Shown here: in pieces, positions 26,733-36,838 of the stretch
How the letters are laid out: each line of letters begins with the position of its first letter
Numbering within the stretch: the stretch's first letter is position 1
Source: Rhodococcus sp. Z13
GTDB taxonomy: Bacteria; Actinomycetota; Actinomycetes; Mycobacteriales; Mycobacteriaceae
NCBI RefSeq assembly: GCF_025837095.1
Contig: NZ_CP107551.1
Span: 434,001-498,000, forward strand
DNA: 64,000 nt
Direction: 5' to 3'
Translations under genes and position numbers: made by a program
The notes under the pieces: generated by a model
Database searches by the model: none
What the model was told of the DNA's origin: nothing
What the model saw: only the letters and a program-made list of their open reading frames with translations

Positions 26733-26765
26733 TCAGCGGCGCACGAGACACTCGGCAAACTGCAC

Positions 26766-27473
26766 ATGAACGATCGCAACGGGCCGGTCGTCGGAATCGT
26801 TCCGGCGGCCGGCCGTGGTGTTCGCCTGGGGGAACAGCTCCCCAAGGCATTCGTGGAACTCGACGGACGCACGATGCTCGACCGCTCGGTCGAGGCGATG
26901 CTCGACTCCGGTGTGGTCGACCGCGTCGTCGTGGTCGCCCCACCCGAACTGGCCTCCACCCCTCCCGCTCGCCTCGTCGGTCCCTCCCGGGTCGGGCGCG
27001 TCGTCGTGGTCGCGGGCGGAGCCGAACGCGCCGATTCGGTGCGGGCCGGGCTCGCCGCGGCGACCGGCGCCCGCTTCGTGCTCGTCCACGACGCGGCCCG
27101 CGCGCTCACCCCGCCGGGCCTGTTCGTCCGGGTGGTCGCGGCGCTGCGGGACGGCAGCGACGCCGTGATCCCCGTCCTCCCCGTCGCCGACACCATCAAG
27201 AGCGTCGACGCCGACGGCACCGTGACGGGCACGCCCGACCGCGCGAGCCTGCGGGCCGTGCAGACCCCGCAGGGTTTCGACGTCGACCTGCTGGCCCGGG
27301 CCAATCGGGACGCGGCCGACGCCACCGACGACGCCGGTCTCGTGGAGCGGCTCGGCGAGCGGGTGTCCACGGTGGCGGGCGACCCTCTCGCTTTCAAGAT
27401 CACCACCCCGTTGGACCTGGTCCTGGCGCGTGCCCTGCTCGCGGCGGTCGACCGAAGCGAGAAGGAGGAGTGA
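26766..27473 (+). CDS. ispD: 2-C-methyl-D-erythritol 4-phosphate cytidylyltransferase
   Basis: MEP-pathway enzyme that joins CTP and MEP. The 235-aa protein has the CTP-binding motif [20 protein letters not shown] (residues about 9-28), [13 protein letters not shown] and [12 protein letters not shown], all family signatures. It starts 33 nt after carD. Its stop overlaps the ispF start by 4 nt (GTGA at 27470), so ispD and ispF are coupled. Confidence 0.96.
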   Translation: MNDRNGPVVGIVPAAGRGVRLGEQLPKAFVELDGRTMLDRSVEAMLDSGVVDRVVVVAPPELASTPPARLVGPSRVGRVVVVAGGAERADSVRAGLAAATGARFVLVHDAARALTPPGLFVRVVAALRDGSDAVIPVLPVADTIKSVDADGTVTGTPDRASLRAVQTPQGFDVDLLARANRDAADATDDAGLVERLGERVSTVAGDPLAFKITTPLDLVLARALLAAVDRSEKEE

Positions 27474-27955
27474 GCGACGTGCGTGTCGGTATAGGAACGG
27501 ACGTGCATCCGATCGAGGCCGGCCGGCCCTGCTGGATGGCCGGTCTGCTCTTCGAGGACGCCGACGGCTGTGCCGGGCACTCCGACGGCGACGTCGCCGC
27601 GCACGCCCTCTGCGACGCCGTCCTCTCGGCCGCCGGTCTCGGCGACCTCGGCGCCGTCTTCGGCACCGACCGCCCCGAGATGGCCGGTGCCTCCGGCGTC
27701 GCGATGCTCGAGGAGGTGCGGCGGCTGCTCGCCGAGGCCGGCTGGGTCGTCGGGAACGCTGCCGTGCAGGTGATCGGCAACCGGCCCAAGATCGGCCCGC
27801 GCCGCGCGGAGGCGCAGGCGGTGCTGTCCGAGGCGCTCGGCGGACCGGTCTCGGTCTCGGCGACCACCACGGACGGTCTCGGCCTCACCGGCCGCGGCGA
27901 AGGTGTCGCGGCGGTAGCGACCGCACTGGTCCTGGCCCGGAACGACGAGCGGTAG
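27470..27955 (+). CDS. ispF: 2-C-methyl-D-erythritol 2,4-cyclodiphosphate synthase
   Basis: Cyclises CDP-ME 2-phosphate to ME-cPP in the MEP isoprenoid pathway. The 161-aa protein has the zinc ligands in [10 protein letters not shown] (Asp, His) and [18 protein letters not shown], and [12 protein letters not shown] and [14 protein letters not shown] further on. The GTG start overlaps ispD by 4 nt with GGAGGA just upstream. Its TAG stop overlaps the -10 box of cysS. Confidence 0.97.
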   Translation: MSDVRVGIGTDVHPIEAGRPCWMAGLLFEDADGCAGHSDGDVAAHALCDAVLSAAGLGDLGAVFGTDRPEMAGASGVAMLEEVRRLLAEAGWVVGNAAVQVIGNRPKIGPRRAEAQAVLSEALGGPVSVSATTTDGLGLTGRGEGVAAVATALVLARNDER

Positions 27956-27966
27956 GATCGACGGTC

Positions 27967-29361
27967 GTGACCTTGCGCTTATACGACACCGAATCGCGGG
28001 CTGTGCGGGATTTCGAACCGCTCGTCCCCGGCCATGCATCGGTGTACCTGTGTGGGGCCACCGTTCAGGGCGAACCCCATATCGGACACGTCCGCAGCGG
28101 CGTCGCCTTCGACGTGCTCCGGCGCTGGCTCACCGCGAACGGCCTCGATGTCGCCTTTGTGAGAAACGTCACAGACATCGACGACAAGATCCTTCGCAAG
28201 GCAGGCGAGGCCGGGCGTCCCTGGTGGGAATGGGCCGCCACCTACGAACGGGCCTTCACCAGGGCATACGACGCTCTCGGCGTGCTCCCGCCGTCCGTGG
28301 AACCCCGCGCGACCGGCCACATCACCCAGATGGTCGAACTCATCCAGCGCCTCATCGACGCCGGCCACGCCTACGCCGCCGACGGCGACGTCTACTTCGA
28401 CGTGCTGAGCTTCCCCGAGTACGGCGCCCTCTCCGGTCACCGGATCGAGGACGTCCACCAGGGCGAGAGCGCCGGGCGCGGCAAGCGCGACCCCCGCGAC
28501 TTCACCCTGTGGAAGGCCGAGAAGCCCGGCGAGCCGTCCTGGCCCACGCCGTGGGGCCGCGGCCGTCCCGGCTGGCACCTCGAGTGCTCGGCGATGGCCG
28601 GGTTCTATCTCGGCGGCACCTTCGACATCCACTGCGGAGGCATGGACCTCGTCTTCCCGCACCACGAGAACGAGGTGGCCCAGTCCCGAGCGGCCGGCGA
28701 CGGCTTCGCCCGCTACTGGCTGCACAACGGCTGGGTGACGATGGGCGGCGAGAAGATGTCGAAGTCGCTCGGCAACGTGCTGTCCATCCCCAACGTGCTC
28801 ACCCGGGTGCGCCCGCAGGAACTGCGCTACTACCTGGGCAGCGCGCACTACCGCTCGATGCTCGAGTACTCCGACGCCGCCCTGCAGGAGGCGGCCGCCG
28901 CGTACCGGGGTCTCGAGCAGTTCGTCCTCAAGACCCGCGACCGCGCGGGGGAGGTTCCGGTCGGCACCTGGACGGACGCCTTCGCCGAAGCCCTCGACGA
29001 CGACCTCGGCGTGCCGAAGGCGCTCGCCGAGATCCACCGGCTCCGCAGCGAGGGCAACAAGGCCCTCGACAACGGCGACCTCGACGAGGCGGTGCAGATC
29101 GCCTCCCGGATGCGCAGCATGCTGGGCATCCTGGGTGTGGACCCGCTCGACGAGCACTGGTGCGACTCCACGGGCACCGGCTCCGCGGCGCTCGAGGCCC
29201 TCGACGTGCTGGTCGCCGCCGACCTCGAACGCCGTGCGACCGCCCGCGCCGAGAAGAACTGGGCGGTGGCCGACGAGGTGCGTGACCGTCTGGCCGCCGC
29301 GGGCATCGAAGTGACCGACACGCCCAACGGACCCGAGTGGTCCTTGAAAGCAGGACAGTGA
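27967..29361 (+). CDS. cysS: Cysteinyl-tRNA synthetase
   Basis: Class I synthetase for tRNA-Cys. The 464-aa protein has the HIGH motif as PHIGH in [11 protein letters not shown], the KMSKS motif in [11 protein letters not shown], and the zinc site Cys (VYLCGATV), Cys (HLECSAM) and His/Glu (FPHHENE). It is CysS, not the MshC mycothiol ligase, judging by the downstream rlmB neighbour and the full C-terminal anticodon domain. GTG 27967 follows TAGGAT (27953-27958) by 8 nt, so a leaderless transcript is likely despite the short gap after ispF. The stop overlaps the next ATG by one base. Confidence 0.96.
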   Translation: MTLRLYDTESRAVRDFEPLVPGHASVYLCGATVQGEPHIGHVRSGVAFDVLRRWLTANGLDVAFVRNVTDIDDKILRKAGEAGRPWWEWAATYERAFTRAYDALGVLPPSVEPRATGHITQMVELIQRLIDAGHAYAADGDVYFDVLSFPEYGALSGHRIEDVHQGESAGRGKRDPRDFTLWKAEKPGEPSWPTPWGRGRPGWHLECSAMAGFYLGGTFDIHCGGMDLVFPHHENEVAQSRAAGDGFARYWLHNGWVTMGGEKMSKSLGNVLSIPNVLTRVRPQELRYYLGSAHYRSMLEYSDAALQEAAAAYRGLEQFVLKTRDRAGEVPVGTWTDAFAEALDDDLGVPKALAEIHRLRSEGNKALDNGDLDEAVQIASRMRSMLGILGVDPLDEHWCDSTGTGSAALEALDVLVAADLERRATARAEKNWAVADEVRDRLAAAGIEVTDTPNGPEWSLKAGQ

Positions 29362-30320
29362 TGGCAGGCAATTCTCAGCGTCGCGGCGCAGTACGCAAGG
29401 GCGGGACGAAGAAGGGGCAGGTCGTCGGTTCCGGCGGGCAGCGACGTCGCGGTCTCGAACCGCGCGGCGCCACCCCCAAGGCCGAGGACCGTCCGTACCA
29501 CCCCGCGGCCCGGCGCGCCCGCGCCGCCGCGAAGGCCGCCGACCAGCGCAGCCGCCGTCCCGCCGGCCGTAAGGCCGAGGAGGGGCCGGAGATGGTGCTC
29601 GGCCGGAACCCGGTCGTCGAGTGCCTCCGGGCCGGGGTTCCCGCCACGGCCCTCTACGTCGCGCTCGGCGCCGAGGCCGACGAGCGGCTGAAGGAAGCGG
29701 TGCAGCGTGCCGCCGAGACGGGCATCTCGATCCTCGAGGTGTCGCGCGCCGAGCTCGACCGGCTCTCCGCCAACGGCATGCACCAGGGCATCGGCCTGCA
29801 GGTGCCGCCCTACCGCTACGCGCATCCCGACGACCTGCTCGCGCGGGCCGCGGAGAACCACGAGACGCCGCTGCTGGTGGCCCTCGACAACATCTCCGAT
29901 CCGCGCAACCTCGGTGCCGTGATCCGCTCCGTCGCCGCCTTCGGCGGGCACGGCGTGGTGATCCCGCAGCGCCGGTCGGCGTCGGTGACGGCGGTGGCGT
30001 GGCGCACCAGCGCGGGTGCCGCGGCACGTCTGCCCGTCGCCCGGGCCACCAATCTCACCCGCACACTCAAGGAGTGGCAGAACCGCGGTGTCCGCGTCGT
30101 CGGCCTCGACGCCGGCGGCGACACGAGCCTCGACGACTTCGACGGCACCGATCCCGTGGTCGTGGTCGTGGGTTCGGAGGGCAAGGGTCTGTCGCGACTG
30201 GTGCGCGAGACCTGCGACGCGGTGCTGTCCATCCCGATGGCCGGCGACGTCGAGTCGCTCAACGCCTCGGTCGCGGCGGGTGTGGTCCTCGCGGACATCG
30301 CCCGGCAGCGCCGTATCTGA
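29361..30320 (+). CDS. rlmB: 23S rRNA (guanosine-2'-O-)-methyltransferase RlmB
   Basis: A 319-aa SpoU/TrmH (SPOUT) methyltransferase. It has a basic Gly/Arg-rich N-terminal extension (residues 1-75), an RNA-binding substrate domain ([12 protein letters not shown]) and the trefoil knot with motif 1 [17 protein letters not shown], motif 2 [15 protein letters not shown] and motif 3 [16 protein letters not shown]. The ATG overlaps the cysS stop (TGATG). The long basic extension is typical of actinobacterial members (Rv3579c). Confidence 0.93.
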   Translation: MAGNSQRRGAVRKGGTKKGQVVGSGGQRRRGLEPRGATPKAEDRPYHPAARRARAAAKAADQRSRRPAGRKAEEGPEMVLGRNPVVECLRAGVPATALYVALGAEADERLKEAVQRAAETGISILEVSRAELDRLSANGMHQGIGLQVPPYRYAHPDDLLARAAENHETPLLVALDNISDPRNLGAVIRSVAAFGGHGVVIPQRRSASVTAVAWRTSAGAAARLPVARATNLTRTLKEWQNRGVRVVGLDAGGDTSLDDFDGTDPVVVVVGSEGKGLSRLVRETCDAVLSIPMAGDVESLNASVAAGVVLADIARQRRI

Positions 30321-30363
30321 CAACAGCGCCGTATCCGACAGCGCGATACAGCTGAGGAGCACG

Positions 30364-30386
30364 AATCCGGCCGACTCGACCGGATT
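30364..30386 (+). terminator. Hairpin after rlmB
   Basis: AATCCGG (30364-30370) and CCGGATT (30380-30386) form a 7-bp stem with a 9-nt loop, followed by TTCC. It lies between the rlmB stop and the promoter of the next gene. A weak but well-placed terminator. Confidence 0.4.
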
Positions 30387-30414
30387 TCCGGCCACGAGGA
30401 CCTAGTCTGTCCTC

Positions 30415-31464
30415 GTGGCCGACTCATTGCCGTTCCGCACGAAGCTGTTCGCGCTGTTCGAGGGCTTCACGAACAAGCCGATCTCCGAGGTGCCCCCGGA
30501 GGAGATCCCCGCGCGCAGGCGGGCCCGCGCGCGGTTGTTGTCCTCGCCGGTGGGCCGGTTCGTCGCCGGCCGCCCGCATCCGGAGACGCGTATCGAGGAC
30601 CGGTGGGTCGAGCTCGATCCCGTGGAGGTCGACGGGCTGGAGCCGGAGTCCGCACCGGTCACCCTGCGGCTGAGAATCTACCGGCCCGGCGGGGCGAGGG
30701 GCGGTCCGCTTCCGCTCGTGGTCCTGTTCCACGGTGGCGGATGGGTTCTCGGCGATCCCGAGCAGGACGAGTGGTGGGCGAGCCACATGGCGGTGCGCAC
30801 CCCGTGCGTCGTCGTATCGGTGGACTACCGGCTCGCACCCGAACATCCCTATCCCGCAGCGGTTCTGGACTGCTGGTCGTCGCTGCGCTGGATCGTCGGC
30901 CACGCCGCCGGTCTCGGCGGTGATCCGTCCCGCGTGGTGGTGGCCGGCGACAGCGCCGGTGGGAATCTCGCGGCGGTGACGGCCGAACTGGCCGTGCGCT
31001 CCGGCGGTCCCGGCCTCGCCGGCCAGGTCCTGATCTACCCCGCGGTCGAGATGGTGGAGGAGTTCCCCTCCGAACGCGAGTTCGCGGAGGCACCGGTCCT
31101 GACCTCGCGGGGCATGCGGGCGTTCGTGCGCCTGTACATGGGCGACGCCGATCCGTACGCTCCCACCGCGGCGCCGCTGCGCGGTTCGCTCGCGGGCGCG
31201 GTCGTGCCCGCACTCGTGCAGACGGCCGGACACGACCCGTTGCGCGACAACGGGATCCGCTACATCGAGGCCCTGCGGAGCAAGGGTGGGGACGTCACCG
31301 CGACCGACTATCCCGACGCCGTCCACGGCTATCTGAGCCTGCCGGGGATCTCCCCGTCGGCGCCACGGGCCCTGGACGAGGTGATCACCTTCGTCCGGCG
31401 CGTCACCGCCGGGGATCCGGCCTCACCGCACCGCGACGAACCGGACCCGGTCGCCGGGTCGTAA
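30415..31464 (+). CDS. HSL-family alpha/beta hydrolase (esterase/lipase)
   Basis: A 349-aa member of the hormone-sensitive-lipase family. The oxyanion motif HGGG is in VVLFHGGGWVLGD, the nucleophile is in VVAGDSAGGNLAAV, and the catalytic Asp and His are in QTAGHDPLRDNG and DAVHGYLSL. No signal peptide. Substrate unknown. GTG 30415 follows TAGTCT (30403-30408) by 6 nt, so it looks leaderless. Its 3' end overlaps the convergent pxpC gene by 42 nt. Confidence 0.92.
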   Translation: MADSLPFRTKLFALFEGFTNKPISEVPPEEIPARRRARARLLSSPVGRFVAGRPHPETRIEDRWVELDPVEVDGLEPESAPVTLRLRIYRPGGARGGPLPLVVLFHGGGWVLGDPEQDEWWASHMAVRTPCVVVSVDYRLAPEHPYPAAVLDCWSSLRWIVGHAAGLGGDPSRVVVAGDSAGGNLAAVTAELAVRSGGPGLAGQVLIYPAVEMVEEFPSEREFAEAPVLTSRGMRAFVRLYMGDADPYAPTAAPLRGSLAGAVVPALVQTAGHDPLRDNGIRYIEALRSKGGDVTATDYPDAVHGYLSLPGISPSAPRALDEVITFVRRVTAGDPASPHRDEPDPVAGS

Positions 31465-32313
31465 CTGCGCGGCGATCGGCAGATCGGCCTCGACGGCCAC
31501 CGCGATCACCGGATACCCGCCCGTCACCGGGTGATCCGCGAGGAACAGCACCGGATGCCCCTCCGGCGGCACTTGCAGCGACCCGGCCACCATGCCCTCG
31601 CTCGGCAGTTCGCCGTGCCGGGCGCGGTGCAGCGGCCCCGGCCCCCGGAACCGGATGCCCACCCGGTCCAGTTGCGGGGTCACCGTCCACGGCACGTGGA
31701 ACAGCGCCCGCACCGACGGCTCGGTGAACCAGTCGTCCCGCGGGCCGAGCCGCACCCGGATCTCCACGGGATCGTCCATCGGCGGCGGGGGTGGGATCTG
31801 CTCCTCGTCGGGCAGGCCGTCCGCGAGCCCCCCGACGAGCAACCGGTCGCCGGTCCGCACCGGCTCCGGCCCTGTGCCCGAGAGCGTGTCGGTGGACCGG
31901 CTGCCCAGCACCTCGGGCACGTCGAACCCGCCGCGCACCGCGACGTAGGTCCGCAGCCCCTCGGCGGGAACCCCGACCTTCAGCACCTCGCCGTTCGGCA
32001 CGATCACCCGCGCCCAGTCCCCGGCGACCCGGCCCCCGACGGTGACCTCGACGCGGGCACCGGTCACTGCCACCAGCGTCTCTCCGACGCTGCGCAGCGC
32101 GAGACCGCCACCGGTCACCTCGAGGGTCGCGGCCTCGGGGATGTTGCCCACCAACCGGTTGGCGGCGTCGTGCGCCCGCCGGTCCGCGGCGCCGGACCGG
32201 GTGAGCCCGGACGCACCGTGACCGGGACGGCCCCGATCCTGCACCGTCGTCAGCATTCCGCCGGAGATCACCTCGAACCACGCCACGGCTTCATTCTCAC
32301 CCACCGCGCTCAC
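31423..32313 (-). CDS. pxpC: 5-oxoprolinase subunit C (biotin-dependent carboxyltransferase-like)
   Basis: A 296-aa member of the KipA/PxpC family, part of the ATP-dependent PxpABC 5-oxoprolinase that opens pyroglutamate to glutamate. Supporting blocks are ISGGMLTTVQDRGRPGHGAS, GSRSTDTLSGTGPEPVRTGD, VRLGPRDDWFTEPSVRALF and SEGMVAGSLQVPPEGHPVLF. It is separated from pxpB and pxpA by mgtE on the opposite strand, an unusual split. GTG 32313 is the longest start; shorter GTG starts are possible. Confidence 0.88.
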   Translation of the reverse strand: MSAVGENEAVAWFEVISGGMLTTVQDRGRPGHGASGLTRSGAADRRAHDAANRLVGNIPEAATLEVTGGGLALRSVGETLVAVTGARVEVTVGGRVAGDWARVIVPNGEVLKVGVPAEGLRTYVAVRGGFDVPEVLGSRSTDTLSGTGPEPVRTGDRLLVGGLADGLPDEEQIPPPPPMDDPVEIRVRLGPRDDWFTEPSVRALFHVPWTVTPQLDRVGIRFRGPGPLHRARHGELPSEGMVAGSLQVPPEGHPVLFLADHPVTGGYPVIAVAVEADLPIAAQLRPGDRVRFVAVR

Positions 32314-32366
32314 CCTCGTAGCCGGACTCGGCCGACGGACGCGGGATAGGTTGGAGGAGATCGAGG

Positions 32367-33734
32367 ATGGAGGTGATGAGCGTGGATGATGCGAACACCC
32401 GGGCAGCGACGTCCCGTCTGATCGAGAGGGCGGTGGGAGAAGACGATCTCGCCACGGTCCACGATGCGATCGCCGATCTCGACGTCGAGCACATCGTCGA
32501 CGTCCTGGAGCGGCTCGACCGCACCGATCGTGCGGTGCTCTACCGGCTGCTTCCCAAGGACTGCGCGATCGACGTCTTCGAGCGGCTCGATCCGAGCATG
32601 CAGAGCGAACTCGTCCGCGGCCTGCGCGACGACCAGGTCGCCGCGATCTTCGCCGACCTCGAACCCGACGACCGCGTCGAGCTGCTCGACGAACTGCCCG
32701 CCACCGTCGCGTCCTCGCTCATGCGGGGCCTGCCGGCCGCCGACCGGGAACTGACCGCCACCGTCCTCGGCTATCCGCAGCGCGCGATCGGCCGGCGCAT
32801 GAGTCCCACCTTCGTCTCGCTGCGACCGGACATGACGGTCGAGCAGGCGATGGCGGCCGTGCACCGCCGACTCGACGACGCCGAGACCGTCTACACGCTG
32901 CCCGTGGTCGACGACGGCCGCGTCCTCGTCGGCGTGGTCGGGCTGCGCGCGGTGATGAACGCCGACTCCGGCACGCTCGTCGCCGAGGTCATGACGGAGC
33001 CCTACTGGGCGCGTGCCACCGACGACGCGGAGGAGGCCGCCCGCCGGTGCGCGGAACTCCGGCTGCTGGCCATGATGATCGTCGACAACGAGAAGCGGCT
33101 CGTGGGGATCCTGACCGTCGACGACGCACTGCGCATCCTCGAGATCGCCGACAGCGAGGACCAGGCGCGCATGAGCGGTACCGAGCCGCTGCGCAGTCCC
33201 TATCTGGCCACACCCATCGGGAGCCTGGTGCGCTCGCGCGTGGTGTGGCTGCTGGTCCTGGCCCTCGGCGCGACCCTCACCGTCCAGGTCCTCGAGGTCT
33301 TCGAGTCGACGCTCGACCAGGTCGTCACGCTCGCGTTGTTCGTGCCGCTGCTCATCGGCACCGGCGGCAACACCGGAAACCAGGCCGCCACCACCGTCAC
33401 TCGCGCACTGGCCCTCGACGACATCTCACCCCGCGACATCGCCGCCGTCGTCGCGCGGGAATTCCGGGTCGGTCTGTCCCTCGGTCTACTGCTCGGCGGA
33501 GTGGCCTTCGTGCTCACCGCGCTGGTCTACGAGCCGTCGATCGGGGCGGTGATCGGCCTGACCCTCGTGAGCGTGTGCACGCTCGCGGCGACGGTCGGTG
33601 GTGCGATGCCGTTGGTGGCGAGAACCATTCGCGCCGATCCGGCGGTGTTCTCCAATCCCTTCATCACGACCTTCGTCGACGCGACCGGTCTGGTGATCTA
33701 CTTCCTCATCGCGAAGGCGGTGCTGGGGATCTGA
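32367..33734 (+). CDS. mgtE: Magnesium transporter MgtE
   Basis: A 455-aa Mg2+ channel/transporter. It has the cytosolic MgtE-N superhelical domain (residues about 30-130, VLYRLLPKDCAIDVFERLDP), two CBS domains (about 135-260) and five C-terminal membrane helices. The pore signature PLLIGTGGNTGNQAATTVTR follows the second helix. TAGGTT (32347-32352) and GGAGGAGATCGAGG precede ATG 32367; ATG 32376 with its own GGAGG is also possible. It lies between pxpC (divergent) and pxpB (convergent, 7 nt apart). Confidence 0.95.
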   Translation: MEVMSVDDANTRAATSRLIERAVGEDDLATVHDAIADLDVEHIVDVLERLDRTDRAVLYRLLPKDCAIDVFERLDPSMQSELVRGLRDDQVAAIFADLEPDDRVELLDELPATVASSLMRGLPAADRELTATVLGYPQRAIGRRMSPTFVSLRPDMTVEQAMAAVHRRLDDAETVYTLPVVDDGRVLVGVVGLRAVMNADSGTLVAEVMTEPYWARATDDAEEAARRCAELRLLAMMIVDNEKRLVGILTVDDALRILEIADSEDQARMSGTEPLRSPYLATPIGSLVRSRVVWLLVLALGATLTVQVLEVFESTLDQVVTLALFVPLLIGTGGNTGNQAATTVTRALALDDISPRDIAAVVAREFRVGLSLGLLLGGVAFVLTALVYEPSIGAVIGLTLVSVCTLAATVGGAMPLVARTIRADPAVFSNPFITTFVDATGLVIYFLIAKAVLGI

Positions 33735-33741
33735 CGCGGGG

Positions 33742-34350
33742 TCAGAGGGCCACGAACCTCACCGAGTGCCCCGGCCGGAGCAGGGCCGCCGGGGACCGCT
33801 GCGGATCCCACAGCGGCACATCGGTGGTGCCGATCAGCTGCCAGCCGCCCGGCGACCGGCGCGGGTAGACCCCGGAGAACTCACCGGCGAGCCCCACCGC
33901 ACCGGCCGGGACCACGGTGCGCGGAGATTCGCGGCGCGGCACGTGGAGTCGCTCGTCCCCGCCGGTGAGATACGCGAAGCCGGGGGCGAACCCGCCGAAC
34001 GCGACGGTCCACGCGGTGCTCGTGTGCGCGGCCACCACCTCGTCGGTGTCGAGCCCGGTCAGGCGCCCCACCTCCTCGAGATCCGGCCCGTCGTACCGGA
34101 CCCCGATCTCCACCTCGGCGCTCGGTGCGGTGTCCGGCGGCAGCGGCGGGGTGTCGGCGATCCACCGCCGGACCTTCTCTGCGGTGGTCTCCACCGGGTC
34201 GAAGACGACGAGGATCGTGCGGGCGGCGGGCACGAGATCGACGACGCCGCGCAGCCGTGCCTCGTCGAGGGCGCGCCACTGCGCGAGTACCTCGTCGAGC
34301 GACTCGAATTCGGCGAGGAGGGCACTGTCGCCGGCACGGAGGATCCTCAT
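33742..34350 (-). CDS. pxpB: 5-oxoprolinase subunit B
   Basis: A 202-aa KipI/PxpB family protein. Signature blocks are [14 protein letters not shown] at the N-terminus, [15 protein letters not shown], and the [20 protein letters not shown] and [12 protein letters not shown] segments. It works with PxpC as the carboxyltransferase-like part of 5-oxoprolinase. It starts 10 nt after the pxpA stop, so pxpA and pxpB are one transcript. Confidence 0.92.
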   Translation of the reverse strand: MRILRAGDSALLAEFESLDEVLAQWRALDEARLRGVVDLVPAARTILVVFDPVETTAEKVRRWIADTPPLPPDTAPSAEVEIGVRYDGPDLEEVGRLTGLDTDEVVAAHTSTAWTVAFGGFAPGFAYLTGGDERLHVPRRESPRTVVPAGAVGLAGEFSGVYPRRSPGGWQLIGTTDVPLWDPQRSPAALLRPGHSVRFVAL

Positions 34351-34360
34351 CGCGAGTACC

Positions 34361-35119
34361 TCACACGAACGATCGGATGTCGATGTTCTCGGCGTCGAGC
34401 CGGGAACGCACGGCGACGGCCATCGCGGTCGCGCCGGGGGAGTCGCCGTGGATGCACACCGACTGCGCGTTCACCGGGACGACGCTGCCGTCGATCGCGA
34501 TGACCGTGCCCTCGGTGACCATGCGCAGCACTCGTTCGGCCACCTCGTCCGGATCGTGCAGCACCGCACCGGGTTCGCGCCGGGAGACGAGGGTGCCCTC
34601 GGGGGTGTAGGCCCGGTCGGCGAATGCCTCGGTGACCACGACCAGCCCGGCGCGTTCGGCCTCCTCGAGCAGCGCCGAACCGGGCAGGCCGAGGAGGGGC
34701 AGCGAGGCGTCGTAGGAACGCACCGCGTCGACGACGGCGCGGGCCTGCTCGCGGTGGTGCACCACCGCGTTGTACAGCGCGCCGTGCGGTTTGACGTAGC
34801 GCACCGACGACCCGGCGACGCGGGCGAGACCGTCGAGCGCACCGATCTGGTAGATGATCTCGGCGGTGAGCTCGTCCGCGGGGATCTCGACGAAGCGGCG
34901 CCCGAATCCGGCGAGGTCGTTGTAGCCCACCTGCGCGCCGATCCGCACCTCCCGCTTCGCCGCACCCCGGCAGGTCTCGAGCAGCGTCGAGGGGTCGCCG
35001 GCGTGGAAACCGCAGGCGACGTTGGCGCTGGTGACGATGTCGAGCATGGTCTCGTCGTCGCCCAGACGCCACTGGCCGTAACTCTCGCCCAGGTCGCTGT
35101 TGAGGTCGATGCGGGTCAC
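34361..35119 (-). CDS. pxpA: 5-oxoprolinase subunit A (LamB/YcsF family)
   Basis: A 252-aa LamB/YcsF protein. Family motifs are [47 protein letters not shown] and [12 protein letters not shown]. It is the subunit proposed to carry the hydrolytic site of PxpABC. On the minus strand TAGACT (35126-35131) ends 6 nt before GTG 35119, so the transcript is probably leaderless. It is the first gene of the pxpA-pxpB unit. Confidence 0.94.
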   Translation of the reverse strand: MTRIDLNSDLGESYGQWRLGDDETMLDIVTSANVACGFHAGDPSTLLETCRGAAKREVRIGAQVGYNDLAGFGRRFVEIPADELTAEIIYQIGALDGLARVAGSSVRYVKPHGALYNAVVHHREQARAVVDAVRSYDASLPLLGLPGSALLEEAERAGLVVVTEAFADRAYTPEGTLVSRREPGAVLHDPDEVAERVLRMVTEGTVIAIDGSVVPVNAQSVCIHGDSPGATAMAVAVRSRLDAENIDIRSFV

Positions 35120-35138
35120 GACCCGAGTCTAGGCCCGA

Positions 35139-36740
35139 TCAGAAGACCGTTCCGACGTCGCGGGTGACGATGTCGTCCATGGCCCGTTCGACGACCGCGG
35201 CGATCGTCATCGACGGGTTGCAGGCGGCGGTGTTGCCCGGCATGAGCGCACCGTCGAGCACGTACAGGCCGCGCTGGCCGAGCACGCGGCCCTCGAGATC
35301 GCAGACGGTGCCCATGCTCGCCCCGCCGAGCGGATGCCAGGTGGACGGGACGATCGCGTTGGTGTCGGTCAGGATGCTCGCCGGTCCCGCGATCCGGCGG
35401 ACGGCCGGGTCGATGTGGCCGGTCTGGATGCCGGCGTCGCCCTCGTACGGCCAGCGCAGCACGGCGTCGTCACGGGCGGCGTCGTAGACGAAGTGACCGC
35501 GGCCGTCGCTGACCCCGTAGCCCACCAGGACGGTGCTGTGCATGTCGATGCCGTGGAAGCCCGGGATGGACGCCTGGACGACGGTGAACGCGGCGTGCGG
35601 GTCGCTCCAGTTCTTGCTGCCGTAGACCACCGGGCCGCCCTGCACGGCACCGAACTGCTCGGCGAGATTCGTCCACAGGTAGATGCGGTCGGCGTTGGAC
35701 CCCCAGCCCTGGCCGACACCGTCGGGCAGGTCGGTGACGAGTCCCTTCGCCGCGGCCTTCACGAGCAGGCGGGTGGTGTTCATGGTGCCGGCGGACAGCA
35801 CCAGCGCGTCGGTGGTGAGGATCTTGTTCTCGAGGACGTTGCCTGCGGTGTCGGTTCGGTTCACGTACACCGTCCACCGCCCGTCCCCGCGACGCTCGAT
35901 GTCGGTGACCTCGTGCTGCGTCGCGACGGTCACCAGCCCGGTGGCCTCCGCCTGCGCGATGTAGGTGACGTCGACGGAGTGCTTGCCGCCGTTGTTGACG
36001 CCCATCGCGCCCGAGCCGTCGGTGTAGGCGGGCGTCATCTCCCCACGCAGTTCGGCGAGCGCGTAGTCCCAGTCGATGGGCATCGGGACCTTGTCGATCG
36101 GGAGCCCGGCCTCGCGGGCGCGGGCGGCGAAGGTGCGCGCCACCTGGTAGTTGGGGCTGTCGACCAGCTCATCCGGAGCCACTGCGAGCTGCAGCATCCG
36201 CGCCACCCGCGGGTAGTGGACGCGGTCCATGCGGGCCCAGTCGAGCTCGTCGGGGAAGTGCGTGTTGAACACCGCCTCGTCGGGTTGCAGCGACATGCCC
36301 TGGTAGACCAGCGACCCGCCGCCGACACCCGAGGCACACAGCGCCGTCATGTTCTCGCCGACGACGGCCTCGACGAGCCCGGTGTACGGCTCGAAGACCA
36401 GCTTGCGGCCGAACACCTCGGGATTGGACCGGTGCCACAGGAACCGCTTGTCGGGATTGTCGACACGCGGGAAGGTGTCGGCGTTCGGTCCCGTGGGCCA
36501 GCGGATCCCGCGTTCGAGCATGTGCACCCGCACCCCGGCCTGCGCCAGCCGCAGCGCGGTGACGCCGCCGCCGAAGCCCGTGCCGATCACCACGACGCGG
36601 TGCTCCTCGTGGGTGAGCGGCACTTTGTTCACGCGGGCCGGGATCCCCGGCACGGCCTGCGCGACGGTGCTTCCGGCGAGCGCCAGACCGGCGGCCGCCG
36701 CAGCCCCGGTCAGGAACGAACGACGTGTGATGTGCTGCAA
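35139..36740 (-). CDS. Class I (GMC-type) cholesterol oxidase, Tat-exported
   Basis: A 533-aa FAD oxidoreductase of the GMC cholesterol oxidase type. It has a Tat signal, TRRSFLTGAAAAAGLALAG (residues 5-23), the dinucleotide fold VVVIGTGFGGGVTALRLAQA, GVGGGSLVYQGMSLQP, and the catalytic region STWHPLGGASMG (His469) with CNPSMT (Asn508). These His and Asn positions correspond to those of the Streptomyces enzyme; its active-site Glu is not obvious here. The reaction is oxidation of 3beta-hydroxysterols to 4-en-3-ones. The start is TTG with GGGGG upstream. A 12-bp palindrome lies at 36766-36777. Confidence 0.85.
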   Translation of the reverse strand: MQHITRRSFLTGAAAAAGLALAGSTVAQAVPGIPARVNKVPLTHEEHRVVVIGTGFGGGVTALRLAQAGVRVHMLERGIRWPTGPNADTFPRVDNPDKRFLWHRSNPEVFGRKLVFEPYTGLVEAVVGENMTALCASGVGGGSLVYQGMSLQPDEAVFNTHFPDELDWARMDRVHYPRVARMLQLAVAPDELVDSPNYQVARTFAARAREAGLPIDKVPMPIDWDYALAELRGEMTPAYTDGSGAMGVNNGGKHSVDVTYIAQAEATGLVTVATQHEVTDIERRGDGRWTVYVNRTDTAGNVLENKILTTDALVLSAGTMNTTRLLVKAAAKGLVTDLPDGVGQGWGSNADRIYLWTNLAEQFGAVQGGPVVYGSKNWSDPHAAFTVVQASIPGFHGIDMHSTVLVGYGVSDGRGHFVYDAARDDAVLRWPYEGDAGIQTGHIDPAVRRIAGPASILTDTNAIVPSTWHPLGGASMGTVCDLEGRVLGQRGLYVLDGALMPGNTAACNPSMTIAAVVERAMDDIVTRDVGTVF

Positions 36741-36765
36741 GCTCGACCCCCGATGTCCGCTGTGA

Positions 36766-36777
36766 ATTCCCGGGAAT
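36766..36777. promoter_or_regulatory. 12-bp palindrome upstream of class I cholesterol oxidase
   Basis: ATTCCCGGGAAT is a perfect palindrome 26 nt before the TTG start. It overlaps a -10-like TAGATT (36776-36781, minus strand). This position suits a repressor site. It is not a KstR box. Confidence 0.45.
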
Positions 36778-36838
36778 CTAGGCAGCGGGCGGGACGAGCG
36801 TCAAGATCACGTTCCGTTCCCTCGCAGGAAGGGTAGGT

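Noticed and set aside
32314-32366. Magnesium riboswitch before mgtE
   Set aside because: The spacer is only 53 nt with a promoter close to the start; there is no room for a known Mg-sensing leader.
35139-36740. Class I cholesterol oxidase as a KstR target
   Set aside because: No TAGAAC-type palindrome was found upstream; only ATTCCCGGGAAT is present.
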